Under the pieces are notes generated by a model. That model was not told the DNA's origin and did no database searches. It saw nothing but the letters and a program-made list of their open reading frames with translations. The position numbers and the translations under genes are program-made. From assembly GCF_014268445.2 (NCBI RefSeq), contig NZ_CP077089.1:5665001-5729000 (forward strand): DNA of 64,000 bases, given 5' to 3'. Shown here one piece after another: positions 34,893 through 50,312 of this stretch. The DNA comes from Pseudomonas tensinigenes. GTDB lineage: Bacteria; Pseudomonadota; Gammaproteobacteria; Pseudomonadales; Pseudomonadaceae. Each line of letters starts with the position of its first letter. The first letter of the stretch is position 1.

Positions 34893-36089
34893 TCAATCGG
34901 CCTGACGACGCAGGAAAGCCGGGATGTCCAGGTAGTCCAGATCATCTTGCGGATTCATCTTCGCGGCAGCCGCAGCACCGGCCTGAGCCTGGTTGCGCAT
35001 GACGGTCGGACGGTCCAGATCACGGTAGTTGACCGCTGGCGCTTCCTGACGGGCCGCAGCCGGTTGTTGCACCTGGGCGGAAGCCATGGAGGTGTGAACG
35101 GTGTTGTCGATGACCTTCACAGGCTTCTCGATTTTCGCGCCCAGACCAGTGGCAACCACAGTCACGTGCAGCTCGTCGCGCATGTCCGGATCGATAACGG
35201 TACCGACCTTGACCATCGCGTGCTCGGAAGCGAAGGCTTCGATGATGCTACCCACGTCGGAGTACTCACCCAGAGACAGGTCAGGACCGGCGGTGATGTT
35301 CACCAGGATGCCGCGTGCGCCTTGCAGGTTCACGTCTTCCAGCAACGGGTTGCGGATCGCCGCTTCAGTGGCTTCACGTGCACGGTTCGGACCGCTGGCG
35401 CAGCCAGTGCCCATCATCGCCATGCCCATTTCGCTCATCACGGTACGTACGTCGGCGAAGTCGACGTTGATCATGCCCGGACGCTTGATGATGTCGGAGA
35501 TACCGCGAACGGCACCGGCCAGTACATCGTCGGCCTTGGCGAAAGCCGACAAGAGGCTTGCGTCTTTACCGAGGATGGTCAGCAGCTTCTCGTTGGGAAT
35601 GGTGATCAACGAGTCGACGCTTTCCGAGAGCATGCGGATGCCTTCGTCGGCGATCTGCATACGCTTGCGGCCTTCGAACGGGAACGGACGCGTTACTACC
35701 GCAACGGTCAGAATGCCCATTTCCTTGGCCACTTCGGCGATGATCGGCGCAGCACCGGTACCGGTACCGCCGCCCATGCCAGTGGTGATGAACACCATGT
35801 TGGTGCCCTGCAGGACTTCGGCAATGCGCTCACGGTCTTCGAGAGCGGCCTGACGACCTACTTCAGGGTTGGCGCCAGCGCCCAGACCTTTGGTCACGCC
35901 GGTGCCCAGTTGCAGAATGGTACGCGCGCCGATGTTTTTCAGCGCTTGAGCATCAGTGTTGGCGCAGATGAATTCAACGCCTTCGATGTTGCTCTTGACC
36001 ATGTGATTGACAGCGTTGCCGCCGCCACCGCCAACACCGATAACTTTGATTACCGGGCTTGCGGGGATGTTGTCTACGAGTTCGAACAT
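34893..36089 (-). CDS. ftsZ: Cell division GTPase FtsZ
   Basis: A 398-residue tubulin homologue that forms the Z-ring at mid-cell. The nucleotide signature GMGGGTGTGAAPIIA is near residues 105-118, with VKVIGVGGGGGNAVNHM at the N-terminus. A flexible Ala/Gln-rich linker (about 320-380) leads to the conserved tail DLDYLDIPAFLRRQAD that binds FtsA and ZipA. AAGGAGAGGG precedes the ATG. It lies 104 bp after ftsA. Confidence 0.99.
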   Translation of the reverse strand: MFELVDNIPASPVIKVIGVGGGGGNAVNHMVKSNIEGVEFICANTDAQALKNIGARTILQLGTGVTKGLGAGANPEVGRQAALEDRERIAEVLQGTNMVFITTGMGGGTGTGAAPIIAEVAKEMGILTVAVVTRPFPFEGRKRMQIADEGIRMLSESVDSLITIPNEKLLTILGKDASLLSAFAKADDVLAGAVRGISDIIKRPGMINVDFADVRTVMSEMGMAMMGTGCASGPNRAREATEAAIRNPLLEDVNLQGARGILVNITAGPDLSLGEYSDVGSIIEAFASEHAMVKVGTVIDPDMRDELHVTVVATGLGAKIEKPVKVIDNTVHTSMASAQVQQPAAARQEAPAVNYRDLDRPTVMRNQAQAGAAAAAKMNPQDDLDYLDIPAFLRRQAD

Positions 36090-36154
36090 TTTCCCTCTCC
36101 TTACATTCTCTAGTTTTTTCGCCTACTGCATTTTTGTTGCGGTGCATCTACTGC

Positions 36155-36190
36155 TACTGCTTGCCGCTCGAAGCTTGTCGCTTCCAGCTG
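36155..36190. repeat. Short AAGC/GCTT-type repeat between ftsA and ftsZ
   Basis: On the plus strand GCTTGCCGCTCGAAGCTTGT is followed by CGCTTCCAGCTGCTTTT, a run of imperfect GCTT/CAAGC phrases of the kind scattered between Pseudomonas genes. Non-coding; it falls in the ftsZ 5' leader. Confidence 0.5.
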
Positions 36191-36193
36191 CTT

Positions 36194-37453
36194 TTAAAAG
36201 TTGCCTTGAACCCACTTCTTCAATCGGTCCAGCAACGGCGCCTGTGGCTCTTCGTTGCTGTAGCTGTCGCGGCTGCCGATGCCGGAGAACGAAACCCCGT
36301 CGGACTGCTTTTGCAGGCCGTACATCAACAAACCCACGCCAGTGGAATAAATCGGGTTGCGCACCACGTCATCCAGACCTTTCACGCCATGCGGCACACC
36401 GAGGCGTACCGGCATGTGGAAGATTTCTTCGGCCAGTTCAGTGGCGCCTTCCATCTTCGAGGTACCGCCGGTGAGGACGATGCCAGCCGGGATCAGGTCT
36501 TCGTAGCCGCTGCGACGCAGTTCGGCCTGAATCAGCGTGAACAGTTCGTCGTAACGCGGCTCGACCACTTCGGCCAGGGCCTGACGCGACAGTTCGCGCG
36601 GTGGACGGTCGCCGACGCTCGGCACCTTGATGGTTTCACCGGCACCGGCCAGTTTCGCCAGGGCGCAGGCGTAACGGATCTTGATCTCTTCGGCGTACTG
36701 GGTCGGGGTGCGCAACGCCATGGCGATGTCGTTGGTCACCTGATCACCGGCAATCGGGATCACCGCGGTATGACGGATAGCGCCTTCGGTGAAGATCGCG
36801 ATGTCGGTGGTGCCGCCGCCGATGTCGACCAGGCACACGCCCAGTTCTTTCTCGTCATCGGTCAGTACCGAGTAGGCCGAGGCCAGTTGCTCGAGAATGA
36901 TGTCGTCGATTTCCAGACCGCAGCGACGCACGCATTTTTCAATGTTCTGGGCGGCGTTGACGGCGCAGGTGACCACGTGAACCTTGGCTTCCAGGCGTAC
37001 GCCGGACATGCCCAGTGGCTCGCGCACGCCTTCCTGGTTATCGATCACGTAATCCTGCGGCAGGGTGTGCAGCACGCGCTGGTCAGCCGGGATCGCCACG
37101 GCCTGAGCAGCGTCGAGGACGCGTTCAAGGTCAGCCGAGCTGACTTCGCGATCACGGATCGCGACGATGCCGTGGGAGTTCAGGCTGCGGATGTGATTGC
37201 CCGCCACGCCGACGAACGCCGAGTGAATGCGGCAGCCCGCCATCAGTTGGGCTTCTTCGATCGCGCGCTGGATCGATTGCACGGTGGACTCGATGTTGAC
37301 CACCACGCCCTTCTTCAGGCCACGGGACGGATGGGTACCGATCCCGACGATTTCCAGCGAGCCGTCGTCGGAGACCTCGCCGACCAGCGCCACCACCTTG
37401 GAGGTGCCGATATCGAGACCGACGATCATTTTGCCGCTTTGCACGTTTGCCAT
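36194..37453 (-). CDS. ftsA: Cell division protein FtsA
   Basis: A 419-residue actin-like ATPase that anchors FtsZ to the membrane and recruits later division proteins. It begins MANVQSGKMIVGLDIGTSKV, the phosphate 1 motif of the actin fold, with phosphate 2 in VCLVDIGGGTTDIAIFTEGA and adenosine motif GIVLTGGTSKMEGA. The C-terminal amphipathic tail LLDRLKKWVQGNF is the membrane-targeting sequence. It starts 15 bp after ftsQ. Confidence 0.98.
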   Translation of the reverse strand: MANVQSGKMIVGLDIGTSKVVALVGEVSDDGSLEIVGIGTHPSRGLKKGVVVNIESTVQSIQRAIEEAQLMAGCRIHSAFVGVAGNHIRSLNSHGIVAIRDREVSSADLERVLDAAQAVAIPADQRVLHTLPQDYVIDNQEGVREPLGMSGVRLEAKVHVVTCAVNAAQNIEKCVRRCGLEIDDIILEQLASAYSVLTDDEKELGVCLVDIGGGTTDIAIFTEGAIRHTAVIPIAGDQVTNDIAMALRTPTQYAEEIKIRYACALAKLAGAGETIKVPSVGDRPPRELSRQALAEVVEPRYDELFTLIQAELRRSGYEDLIPAGIVLTGGTSKMEGATELAEEIFHMPVRLGVPHGVKGLDDVVRNPIYSTGVGLLMYGLQKQSDGVSFSGIGSRDSYSNEEPQAPLLDRLKKWVQGNF

Positions 37454-37468
37454 GGGTCCTGCCTCTTC

Positions 37469-38335
37469 TTAATTCTTTGCGACAGCGGGTTGGGCTGTCG
37501 TCGGCGCTACTGGTTCCCGCCAGCCAACAGCGAGGCCGTTGGCGTAGCGCAGATCGATGCGCGCAATGTTCGTAATCTGGTCTTTAAGCGTCTTGTCATA
37601 GATGGCGATAAAACGGCGCATCTTTTCCACCAGGTTGCCGCGTCCCAGCAGCAACTCGATGCCGGGGCCAGAACTGCCGGCACCGGTGGTCAGGAACCAA
37701 CTCCCGCGTTCACGCAGTTCCAGGCGTGCGATCGAGAAGCCCAACGGCCGCAGCATCTGGCTCAGCACCTGATACTGCTGCATCACTTGCTGCTGAGCCC
37801 GTTGTGGGCCGAACAGCTGTGGCAAATGTTCGTAGTTCGCCAGCTCCTTTGGCGTAAACGCCTGGCCCTGGTTGTTCAGTAACGACTCGTCGCCCCAACG
37901 CGCCACTGGCAGTTGCTCTTCGAGGCGGATCACCACCTGGTCCGGCCACACGCGACGGACTTCGGCGTGGGCGATCCACGGCATCTGCTCAAGCTCGGTG
38001 CGCATGCCGGCCAGGTCGATGGTGAAGAAGCTCGACGCCACATACGGGGCGATCCGCTGCTGCACCGCTTGCTGGCTGATGTAGCTGAGGTCGCCCTGCA
38101 CGGCGATCTTGGTGATCGGCCGGTCAGCGTACGGCAGCAAACGCGTTGCGCCTTCGTAAGTACCAAAGCCCAGCACCACCAACAGCACCGGCCAGAACAG
38201 ACTTTTCAGAAAGCTGAAATTGGCTTTCGGCAGGCGCGCGGACATCGGCTCTTTCGCCACCATTCGGCTGGCACCCCGTGGCACCGGCTTGCGGCCGGGT
38301 GCGGGAGGCTGATGTCGGAGCTGAGCGCCTTGCAT
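37469..38335 (-). CDS. ftsQ: Cell division protein FtsQ
   Basis: A 288-residue bitopic membrane protein. A basic cytoplasmic N-terminus ([18 protein letters not shown]) leads to one membrane helix (about 47-67, [18 protein letters not shown]), then the periplasmic POTRA domain ([20 protein letters not shown]) and beta domain that hold FtsL-FtsB. The start at 38335, 4 bp after ddlB, is preferred over a longer frame that would overlap ddlB heavily. Confidence 0.97.
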   Translation of the reverse strand: MQGAQLRHQPPAPGRKPVPRGASRMVAKEPMSARLPKANFSFLKSLFWPVLLVVLGFGTYEGATRLLPYADRPITKIAVQGDLSYISQQAVQQRIAPYVASSFFTIDLAGMRTELEQMPWIAHAEVRRVWPDQVVIRLEEQLPVARWGDESLLNNQGQAFTPKELANYEHLPQLFGPQRAQQQVMQQYQVLSQMLRPLGFSIARLELRERGSWFLTTGAGSSGPGIELLLGRGNLVEKMRRFIAIYDKTLKDQITNIARIDLRYANGLAVGWREPVAPTTAQPAVAKN

Positions 38336-38339
38336 CGTC

Positions 38340-40748
<2,409 letters not shown>

Positions 40749-40756
<8 letters not shown>

Positions 40757-41819
40757 GGGCCACCTCCAGACAGGTATCGACCACACTACGAGTGGCATCG
40801 GGTTTCGCCAGACGGCGGGCCGCTTGGGCCATATCTTCGAGTCGTTGCGGTTGCATCAAGACCTCTGTCAGGCGCGCGGCAAGGTCCGCGGCACCAGTCG
40901 TTCTTTGCGGCATCAGGAAGGCAGCGCCTTCGCGGGCCAAATAATCGGCGTTGCGGGTCTGGTGATCGTCGATCGCGTGGGGCAAAGGCACCAGCATCGA
41001 GGGCAGACCGGCGGCAGCCAGCTCACTGATGGTCAACGCGCCTGCGCGGCACACCACCAGGTCAGCCCAGCCATAGGCCTGGGCCATGTCTTTGATGAAC
41101 GGCTGCACCTGCGCTTCCACGCCGGCGGCGCGGTAGCGCTCTGCAGTCACTTCATCGTGGTTTTTGCCGGCCTGATGGAACACTTCCGGGCGCAAGTCGG
41201 CAGCGACTTGGGCCAGGGCTTCAGGCAGCAACTTGTTCAACGGTTCTGCGCCAAGGCTTCCGCCGAGGATCAGCAAACGCGCTTTGCGACCGGCCAGGGC
41301 AGGTCGCGATGTGTCGAGGAACAGCTCGCTGCGCACCGGATTCCCGGTGGTACGGCGGGTGTCCGACAGAGTAAAGGTGTCGGGGAACGCTTCACACACT
41401 CGGGCGGCGAACGGCACCAGCAACCGATTGGCGGTGCCGGCCACGGCGTTCTGCTCGTGAACGATCACCGGCACGCCGGCCAGTTTCGCGGCAAGACCAC
41501 CGGGGCCAGTCACATAACCACCGAAGCCGACCACACACACTGGCTTCAAGCGACGAATGATCGCGCGCGCCTGCCACACTGATTTCAGCAGCATGAACGG
41601 CGCCTTGAGCAGCGACAGCTTGCCCTTGCCGCGCAGGCCGGTGGCGTTGATGCGGTGCAGTTCCAGCCCTGCGGCCGGCACCAGTTCGTTCTCGATCCCG
41701 CGTGGCGTGCCGAGCCAGTGCACGGTGTAGCCGCGCGCCTGAAACTCGCGGGCACAGGCCAGCGCCGGGAACACGTGGCCGCCGGTACCGCCGGCCATGA
41801 TCAATACGTTAGCGCCCAT
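40749..41819 (-). CDS. murG: MurG transferase (lipid II synthesis)
   Basis: A 356-residue GT-B glycosyltransferase at the inner face of the membrane, adding GlcNAc from UDP-GlcNAc to lipid I. The first glycine-rich loop is [14 protein letters not shown], the second [13 protein letters not shown], and the donor-site region is [20 protein letters not shown]. The ATG at 41819 gives the standard N-terminus and an 11-bp overlap with ftsW. Confidence 0.98.
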
Positions 41820-43026
41820 GATTCGGCTCCTCGGCGAAGTCGCTCTCATGGAATTCCATCTCTTCACTGCCCAGATGGGTTCGACTCTCCCACTCGATCC
41901 TCAATAACAATCCGAGACAGGCGCAGCAGATCACCAACGAACTGCCGCCGTAACTGAGGAACGGCAAGGTCAGACCTTTGGTTGGCAACAAGCCGACGTT
42001 CACCCCGATGTTGATCAGGAACTGACCAATCCACAGGAACGACAAACCGTACGCCACATAAGCGGCGAAGAACTGTTTGGCTTTCTCCGCCCACAGGCCG
42101 ATGTACATGCCGCGAATACACACGAACACGAACAGCGCGACGGTGCACAGCGAACCCACCGCGCCGAGTTCTTCAGCCAATACCGAGAACACGAAGTCGG
42201 TGTGCGCTTCCGGCAGGTAGAACTGCTTCTGCACGCTGTTGCCCAGACCAACGCCTAGCCATTCACCGCGACCAAACGCGATCAAGGCTTGCGACAACTG
42301 ATAGCCGGCACCGAACTGGTCGGCCCACGGGTCGGCGAAGTTGGTCAGACGCGCCATACGATACGGCTGCATCTGAATCAGCAAGACCACGGCCCCGACC
42401 GCCAATACCACCATCAGCGAGAAGCGGAACAACCCGACCCCGCCGAGGAACAGCATCGCCGCCGCAGCCCCCATCATCACTACGGTGGCACCGAAGTCCG
42501 GCTCCATCAGCAGCAGGCCCGCCATCGGCAGCAGCACGATGAACGGCTTGAAGAAGCCCATCCAGCTCTCGCGCACTTCCTTTTGACGGCGCACCAGATA
42601 ACCGGCGAGGTAGATCACCACGAATACTTTGGCGATTTCCGACGGCTGCACGTTGAAGAAGCTGAAACCGATCCAGCGCATCGATCCGTTCACTTCTCGT
42701 CCGATGCCAGGAATGATCACCATCACCAGCAAGCCAAACGCACCGATCAGCATCAGCCAGCCGAGGCGTTGCCAGGTGGCGATCGGGATCATCATGGTGA
42801 CGATGCACGCGCCCAGGCCGAGCACCACATAAATAAGGTGGCGAATCATGTAATACAGCGGACTGCCCGACTGCGCGGCTGCCACTTCGGTGGACGCCGA
42901 GGCAATCATGATCAGGCCGAGACCGAGCAGCGCCAGGCAACCGGCGAGCATCGGAAAATCGAGATCGATGCCGCGTCCGGTGATGATCGGCGACGGGTAC
43001 GGCTTGATGATATTGAACAGACTCAT
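41809..43026 (-). CDS. ftsW: Septal peptidoglycan polymerase FtsW
   Basis: A 405-residue polytopic SEDS-family protein with about ten helices. It polymerises lipid II at the septum with FtsI. Family segments include FFNVQPSEIAKVFVVIYLAG, LPMAGLLLMEPDFGATVVM with the catalytic-region Asp, and LLPTKGLTLPFLSYGGSSLV near the C-terminus. It overlaps murD by 4 bp. Confidence 0.98.
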   Translation of the reverse strand: MSLFNIIKPYPSPIITGRGIDLDFPMLAGCLALLGLGLIMIASASTEVAAAQSGSPLYYMIRHLIYVVLGLGACIVTMMIPIATWQRLGWLMLIGAFGLLVMVIIPGIGREVNGSMRWIGFSFFNVQPSEIAKVFVVIYLAGYLVRRQKEVRESWMGFFKPFIVLLPMAGLLLMEPDFGATVVMMGAAAAMLFLGGVGLFRFSLMVVLAVGAVVLLIQMQPYRMARLTNFADPWADQFGAGYQLSQALIAFGRGEWLGVGLGNSVQKQFYLPEAHTDFVFSVLAEELGAVGSLCTVALFVFVCIRGMYIGLWAEKAKQFFAAYVAYGLSFLWIGQFLINIGVNVGLLPTKGLTLPFLSYGGSSLVICCACLGLLLRIEWESRTHLGSEEMEFHESDFAEEPNHGR

Positions 43027-44369
43027 GCCAGATCCTCCACAGCGCGGACGAACTGGTGACCACGGTCTTCGTAATTCTTGAACATGTCGAAACTGGCGCA
43101 GGCCGGCGACAGCAGCACCACATCACCCGGCTGGGCGGCGGCGCGGCATTGCGCAACGGCGTCGACCAGTGAGGTCGCGCGAATCAACGGCACGGCATCA
43201 CCGATGGCATCGCCGATCTTGTCGGAGTCACGGCCCATCAGGATCACGGCGCGGCAGTTGGCCGCCACCGGATCACGCAGATCGTTGAATTCGGCACCCT
43301 TGCCATCGCCACCGGCGATCAGGATGACCTTGCCGTCGATGTCCGCGCCCAAGCCTTCGATGGCGGCCAATGCGGCGCCAACGTTGGTCGCTTTGGAGTC
43401 GTTGTAATACGCCACGCCATCGAGATCACGCACCCACTGGCAGCGATGTTCGAGGCCGGCGAAGGTACGCAAGGCCGAGAGCATGGCGTCGAACGGCAAG
43501 CCCACGGCATGCCCAAGCGCCAATGCCGCGAGGGCGTTGGACTGGTTATGGGCGCCGCGAATCTTCAGTTCACGCACCGGCATCAGGTTCTGGAATTCGA
43601 AGGCCAGATACTTCTCGCCGTCTTCTTCGCGGATACCGAAGGCTTTGAAATCCGGTTTGCTCAGACCGAAGGTCCAGCACGGCTGGCCCTCGCCCATCAA
43701 CGGACGGGTCAGCGCATCCTGACGGTTGACCACAAACTGCTTCGCGCCACGGAAGATACGGTGCTTGGCCAAGTGGTACGCCGGCAGACCGCTGTAGCGA
43801 TCCATGTGGTCTTCGCTGATGTTCAGCACGGTGGCCACTTCAGCGTTGAGCTGGTCGGTGGTTTCCAGCTGGAAACTCGACAGTTCCATCACGTACAGCT
43901 CGACGTCGTCGCTGAGCAGGTCCAACGCCGGGGTGCCGAGGTTGCCGCCGACGGCGACGCGTTTGCCGGCCGCAGCCGCCATCTCGCCGACCAGGGTGGT
44001 GACGGTGCTCTTCGCGTTGGAACCGCTGATGGCCACGATCGGCGCCCGCGCGTTACGCGCGAACAGCTCGATGTCGCCGGACAGTTTCACGCCACGGGCC
44101 GCGGCGGCTTGCAGGGCCGGGGTCGCCAGCGCCAGGCCGGGGCTCACGTAGAGCTCGTCGGCACGGCAGAGGAATTCGACGTCCAGCTCGCCACAACGCA
44201 CTTCCACGTGCGGATAGTCACGCTTGAGCGTGGCCAGTTCCGGTGGATTTTCCCGCGTATCGGCGACGGCAAACGACGTGCCCCGGTTCGCCAGGAAGCG
44301 AACCAGGGACATGCCGCTCTTGCCGAGGCCGACAACGATGCGGAAGTGGTCAGAAGCGATCAGAGACAC
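43023..44369 (-). CDS. murD: UDP-N-acetylmuramoyl-L-alanine--D-glutamate ligase
   Basis: A 448-residue Mur ligase adding D-glutamate. The N-terminal domain begins FRIVVGLGKSGMSLVRFLAN, the ATP loop is GSNAKSTVTTLVGE (an Ala where many homologues have Gly), with YNDSKATNVGAALAAIEGL in the third domain. Five bases separate it from mraY. Confidence 0.98.
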   Translation of the reverse strand: MSLIASDHFRIVVGLGKSGMSLVRFLANRGTSFAVADTRENPPELATLKRDYPHVEVRCGELDVEFLCRADELYVSPGLALATPALQAAAARGVKLSGDIELFARNARAPIVAISGSNAKSTVTTLVGEMAAAAGKRVAVGGNLGTPALDLLSDDVELYVMELSSFQLETTDQLNAEVATVLNISEDHMDRYSGLPAYHLAKHRIFRGAKQFVVNRQDALTRPLMGEGQPCWTFGLSKPDFKAFGIREEDGEKYLAFEFQNLMPVRELKIRGAHNQSNALAALALGHAVGLPFDAMLSALRTFAGLEHRCQWVRDLDGVAYYNDSKATNVGAALAAIEGLGADIDGKVILIAGGDGKGAEFNDLRDPVAANCRAVILMGRDSDKIGDAIGDAVPLIRATSLVDAVAQCRAAAQPGDVVLLSPACASFDMFKNYEDRGHQFVRAVEDLA

Positions 44370-44374
44370 TCGTT

Positions 44375-45457
44375 CTACCTCAGCTTCAGGGTGGCAAGGC
44401 CGATCAACACGAGAATCACGGTGATGATCCAGAAACGGACGATCACGCGCGGCTCGGGCCAGCCCTTGAGTTCAAAATGGTGGTGTATCGGTGCCATGCG
44501 GAACACACGGCGACCGGTCAGCTTAAAGGACGCAACCTGAATGACGACTGACAGGGTTTCCATCACGAACACGCCGCCCATGATGAACAGGACGATTTCC
44601 TGACGGACGATCACCGCGATGGTGCCCAGTGCCGCGCCGAGTGCCAGGGCACCGACGTCACCCATGAACACTTGCGCCGGATAGGTGTTGAACCAGAGGA
44701 AGCCGAGACCGGCACCGATCAGCGCGCCGCAGAACACGATCAGTTCGCCCGCCCCCGGCACATAAGGAATCAGCAGGTATTCGGCGAATTTCACGTTACC
44801 CGACAGGTAGCAGAAAATGCCGAGGCCACCACCAACCATCACGGTCGGCATGATCGCCAGACCGTCGAGGCCGTCAGTCAAGTTGACCGCGTTGCTCGAA
44901 CCGACGATCACGAAGTAGGTCAGCACGATGAAACCGAGGCCCAGCGGAATGCTGTAGTCCTTGAGCATCGGCAGGATCAGCGTGGTTTCCACCGGGGTGG
45001 AAGCGGTCATATAAAGGAAGATCGCCGCGCCGAGGCCGAACACCGACTGCCAGAAATACTTCCAGCGGCTCGGCAAGCCACGGGAGTTCTTCTCGATGAC
45101 TTTGCGGTAATCGTCGACCCAGCCGATGGCGCCGAACAACAGCGTCACCAACAGAACAGTCCAGACGTAGCGGTTGCTCAGGTCAGCCCAAAGCAGAGTG
45201 CTGACGCCGATCGAAGACAGAATCAGCGCGCCGCCCATGGTCGGGGTGCCCGACTTGGACAGGTGCGATTGCGGACCGTCGTTACGCACGGATTGACCGA
45301 TCTGACGGTTCTGCAAAGTGCGGATCATCCACGGGCCATAGCACAGCGACAAAACCAGCGCGGTCAGTACACCGAGAATCCCGCGCAGGGTCAGGTACTG
45401 AAAGACCGCGAAGCCTTTGTAGAACTGTTGCAGATACTCCGCTAGCAGCAGCAGCAT
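44375..45457 (-). CDS. mraY: Phospho-MurNAc-pentapeptide transferase (lipid I synthesis)
   Basis: A 360-residue membrane enzyme with about ten helices that moves phospho-MurNAc-pentapeptide to undecaprenyl phosphate. Family motifs are [34 protein letters not shown] with the Asp pair, [10 protein letters not shown], and [15 protein letters not shown] near the end. The ATG at 45457 makes a TAATG overlap with murF; the longer frame into murF is rejected. Confidence 0.98.
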   Translation of the reverse strand: MLLLLAEYLQQFYKGFAVFQYLTLRGILGVLTALVLSLCYGPWMIRTLQNRQIGQSVRNDGPQSHLSKSGTPTMGGALILSSIGVSTLLWADLSNRYVWTVLLVTLLFGAIGWVDDYRKVIEKNSRGLPSRWKYFWQSVFGLGAAIFLYMTASTPVETTLILPMLKDYSIPLGLGFIVLTYFVIVGSSNAVNLTDGLDGLAIMPTVMVGGGLGIFCYLSGNVKFAEYLLIPYVPGAGELIVFCGALIGAGLGFLWFNTYPAQVFMGDVGALALGAALGTIAVIVRQEIVLFIMGGVFVMETLSVVIQVASFKLTGRRVFRMAPIHHHFELKGWPEPRVIVRFWIITVILVLIGLATLKLR

Positions 45458-46824
45458 TAATGTTTCTCCAGACTGGACCCGCACAGAGCCGCAACGATGT
45501 TTTCCATCGCTGCACTGCGCGAACCCTTGATCAAAATGGTGGTGTTTGTGTCCTGCTCGGCGTCGAGGGCCTGAATCAGTTCGGCTTGGCTGCCGAAGTG
45601 AAGCGCCTGTTCACCGAAAGCGTTTACGGCGTGAACCATGTTTGGCCCGACGGCATAAAGCGCGGAAACCTTGCCCCGGGCGTACTCGCCCACGTCGCGG
45701 TGCCCCTGCTCCGCCCAATCGCCCAACTCGCCGATATCTCCGAGCACCAGGACGGTGCGGCCGGAAAAGCCGGCGAGTATATCAACGGCCGCGCACATCG
45801 AGGTGGGGTTTGCGTTGTAAGTGTCATCGATCACGCGCATACCGTTTTTCGCCAGTTGCGCGACGGTGCGCCCCTTGACCGGTTGCACGGCGCCAAGCCC
45901 GGTGGCGATGCCGAACAGCGACACGCCCAAGGCGTGAGCGGCAGCGGCGGCGGCCATCGCATTGGCGACGTTGTGCGTGCCGAGCAGGTTCAGTTGAACG
46001 CGCTCGACACCTTCAGGTGTGTGCAGATTGAAAGCCGGGCAACCACGCGCATCGGTGGTCAGATCGCTGGCATGGAAATCCGCCTGAGTGTTGCTCAGGG
46101 CGAACGTCAGTACTTTGCGAGCGCCGGCACGGGTCTTCCAGATACCGAAGGCCTTGTCATCGAGGTTGAGCACGGCGACGCCATCAGCCGCGAGGCCGTC
46201 GATGATTTCGCCTTTGGCTTCGACGATTTTTTCCGGACCGCCAAACTCACCAACGTGCGCGGTGCCGGCATTGTTCAGGATCGCTACGTGTGGCTTGGTC
46301 AGGCCAACGGTGTAAGCGATTTCGCCGAGGCGCGAGGCGCCCAGTTCGATCACCGCCGAAGTGTGTTCCGGGGCCAGTTCGAGCAGGGTCAGCGGCGCGC
46401 CGAGGTCGTTGTTCAGATTGCCACGGGTCGCCAGCACCGGTCCGCGCGTACGCAGGATGCTCGCGAGCATTTCCTTGACCGTGGTCTTGCCGCTGGAACC
46501 GGTGATCGCTGCGACTGGCTGAGTGAATGCAGCACGGTTCAGCGCGCCCAATTGGCCGAGGGCCTGACGGGTATCTTTCACCAGCAGTTGCGGCAAGGTG
46601 CTGTCGGCGACTTCACGCTCGACCAGCGCAGCGACGGCGCCTTTGGCGGCAACATCGTTCAAGTAGTCATGACCATCGAAACGCGGGCCGGTCAACGCAA
46701 TAAACAGTTGTCCGGGCTGAATTGCACGACTGTCGATGCTGACGCCGTCGAAGCTGGCATCGGCGGCGATCAAACGTGCGTCGAGCGCGTTGGTCAGTTC
46801 GCTGAGTTTCAGGGCCTTAAGCAT
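45457..46824 (-). CDS. murF: UDP-MurNAc-tripeptide--D-alanyl-D-alanine ligase
   Basis: A 455-residue Mur ligase that adds the D-Ala-D-Ala dipeptide supplied by DdlB. The ATP loop is [14 protein letters not shown], with [20 protein letters not shown] in the substrate domain and [20 protein letters not shown] in the third domain. It overlaps murE by 8 bp and mraY by 1 bp. Confidence 0.98.
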   Translation of the reverse strand: MLKALKLSELTNALDARLIAADASFDGVSIDSRAIQPGQLFIALTGPRFDGHDYLNDVAAKGAVAALVEREVADSTLPQLLVKDTRQALGQLGALNRAAFTQPVAAITGSSGKTTVKEMLASILRTRGPVLATRGNLNNDLGAPLTLLELAPEHTSAVIELGASRLGEIAYTVGLTKPHVAILNNAGTAHVGEFGGPEKIVEAKGEIIDGLAADGVAVLNLDDKAFGIWKTRAGARKVLTFALSNTQADFHASDLTTDARGCPAFNLHTPEGVERVQLNLLGTHNVANAMAAAAAAHALGVSLFGIATGLGAVQPVKGRTVAQLAKNGMRVIDDTYNANPTSMCAAVDILAGFSGRTVLVLGDIGELGDWAEQGHRDVGEYARGKVSALYAVGPNMVHAVNAFGEQALHFGSQAELIQALDAEQDTNTTILIKGSRSAAMENIVAALCGSSLEKH

Positions 46825-48279
46825 GGGCCACCTCCCAAGCGGTCAGGGCGTGATCAGCCTCGACCAGATCGGAGAAAGCGTGGCGCTCGCCGTTGATTTC
46901 CTGATAGTCCTCGTGACCTTTACCGGCCAGCACAATCACGTCATGCGCCGAAGCGCCGGCAATCAGTTGCGCAATCGCCTGACCACGGCCGGCGACGAAG
47001 GTGACTTTATCCACAGCCGTGAAACCGGCGCGGATGTCATCGAAAATCACTGCAGGATCTTCGGTGCGAGGGTTGTCGTCGGTGACCAGTACCTGATCGG
47101 CCAGACGCTCGACCACTTCGGCCATCAACGGACGCTTGCCGCGATCACGGTCACCGCCGCAGCCGAACAGGCACAGCAATTGACCTTTGACGTGCGGGCG
47201 CAGCGCGGTCAGAACCTTTTCCAATGCATCCGGGGTGTGGGCGTAATCGACCACCACCAACGGCTGAGTGCCACCGCCAAGACGCTGCATGCGACCGGCC
47301 GGGCCTTCGAGTTTCGGCAGTACTTTGAGAATTTCGTCGAGCGCGTAATCCAGACCGAGCAAGGCGCCGACTGCTGCCAGTACGTTGCTCAGGTTGAAGC
47401 GGCCGAGCAGCGTGCTGCGCAGATGATGCTCGCCCTGCGGCGTCACCAATGTGGCGCGCACACCGTGGTCGTCAAACTGCGCTTCGCGGCAGAACAGGTA
47501 CGCGCTGCTGTCGAGCAGGCTGTAGGTGATCAGCCGCGACTCACGTTTTTCAGCGGCCAGTTGCCGGCCGAAATCGTCGTCGAGGTTGACCACGCGGCAC
47601 TTCAGATCATTCCAGGCGAACAGCTTGGCCTTGGCCTCGGCGTACGCCTCCATGGTGCCGTGATAATCCAGATGATCGCGGGACAGGTTGGTCATCACCG
47701 CGACGTCGAACGCCAGCGCCGTGACCCGGCCCTGATCCAGACCGTGGGACGAGACTTCCATGGCAACGGCTTTAGCGCCGGCCTTTTTCAGGTCGCCCAA
47801 GGTCGCCTGCACGGCAATCGGATTCGGCGTGGTATGCAGACCGCTTTGCAGTGCGCCGTAGAAGCCTGACCCCAAGGTGCCGACGATGCCGCAATGCTGG
47901 CCGAGCAAATCCAGCGCCTGCGCGACCAATTGGGTCACGCTGGTCTTGCCGTTGGTGCCAGTGACGCCGATCAGGTTCAAGTGATGGCTTGGCTCGCCGT
48001 AAAAACGCCCGGCGATGTCCGACAGCTGCGCGGCCAGACCTTTGACCGGAATCAGCGGCACGTCGGTAATCGGCAGCACGGTGGCGCCTTCGACTTCATA
48101 AGCAACCGCAGCGGCGCCACGTTGCAGGGCATCGGCAATGTGCGCACGGCCATCGAATTTGCCGCCCGGCACGGCGAGGAACAGATCGCCTGCGCGCACG
48201 TTGCGGCTGTCCAGCGCCAGTTCACGGATCAACAGATCGTGGCCGGCGTGGGGGAATATCTTGTTCAGACTTAATGACA

Positions 48280-48280
<1 letters not shown>
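46817..48280 (-). CDS. murE: UDP-MurNAc-dipeptide--meso-DAP ligase
   Basis: A 487-residue Mur ligase. The ATP loop is GVTGTNGKTSVTQLVAQ. The motif DDNPRTEDP marks enzymes that add meso-diaminopimelate rather than lysine, as expected in a Gram-negative. The carbamylated-lysine region lies in YAEAKAKLFAWND. It shares one base with the ftsI end. Confidence 0.98.

Positions 48281-50308
<2,028 letters not shown>

Positions 50309-50312
<4 letters not shown>

Noticed and set aside
36059..37882. A 607-codon plus-strand frame across ftsA and ftsQ
   Set aside because: It spans two well-supported minus-strand genes and the gap between them; the composition is that of an antisense frame.
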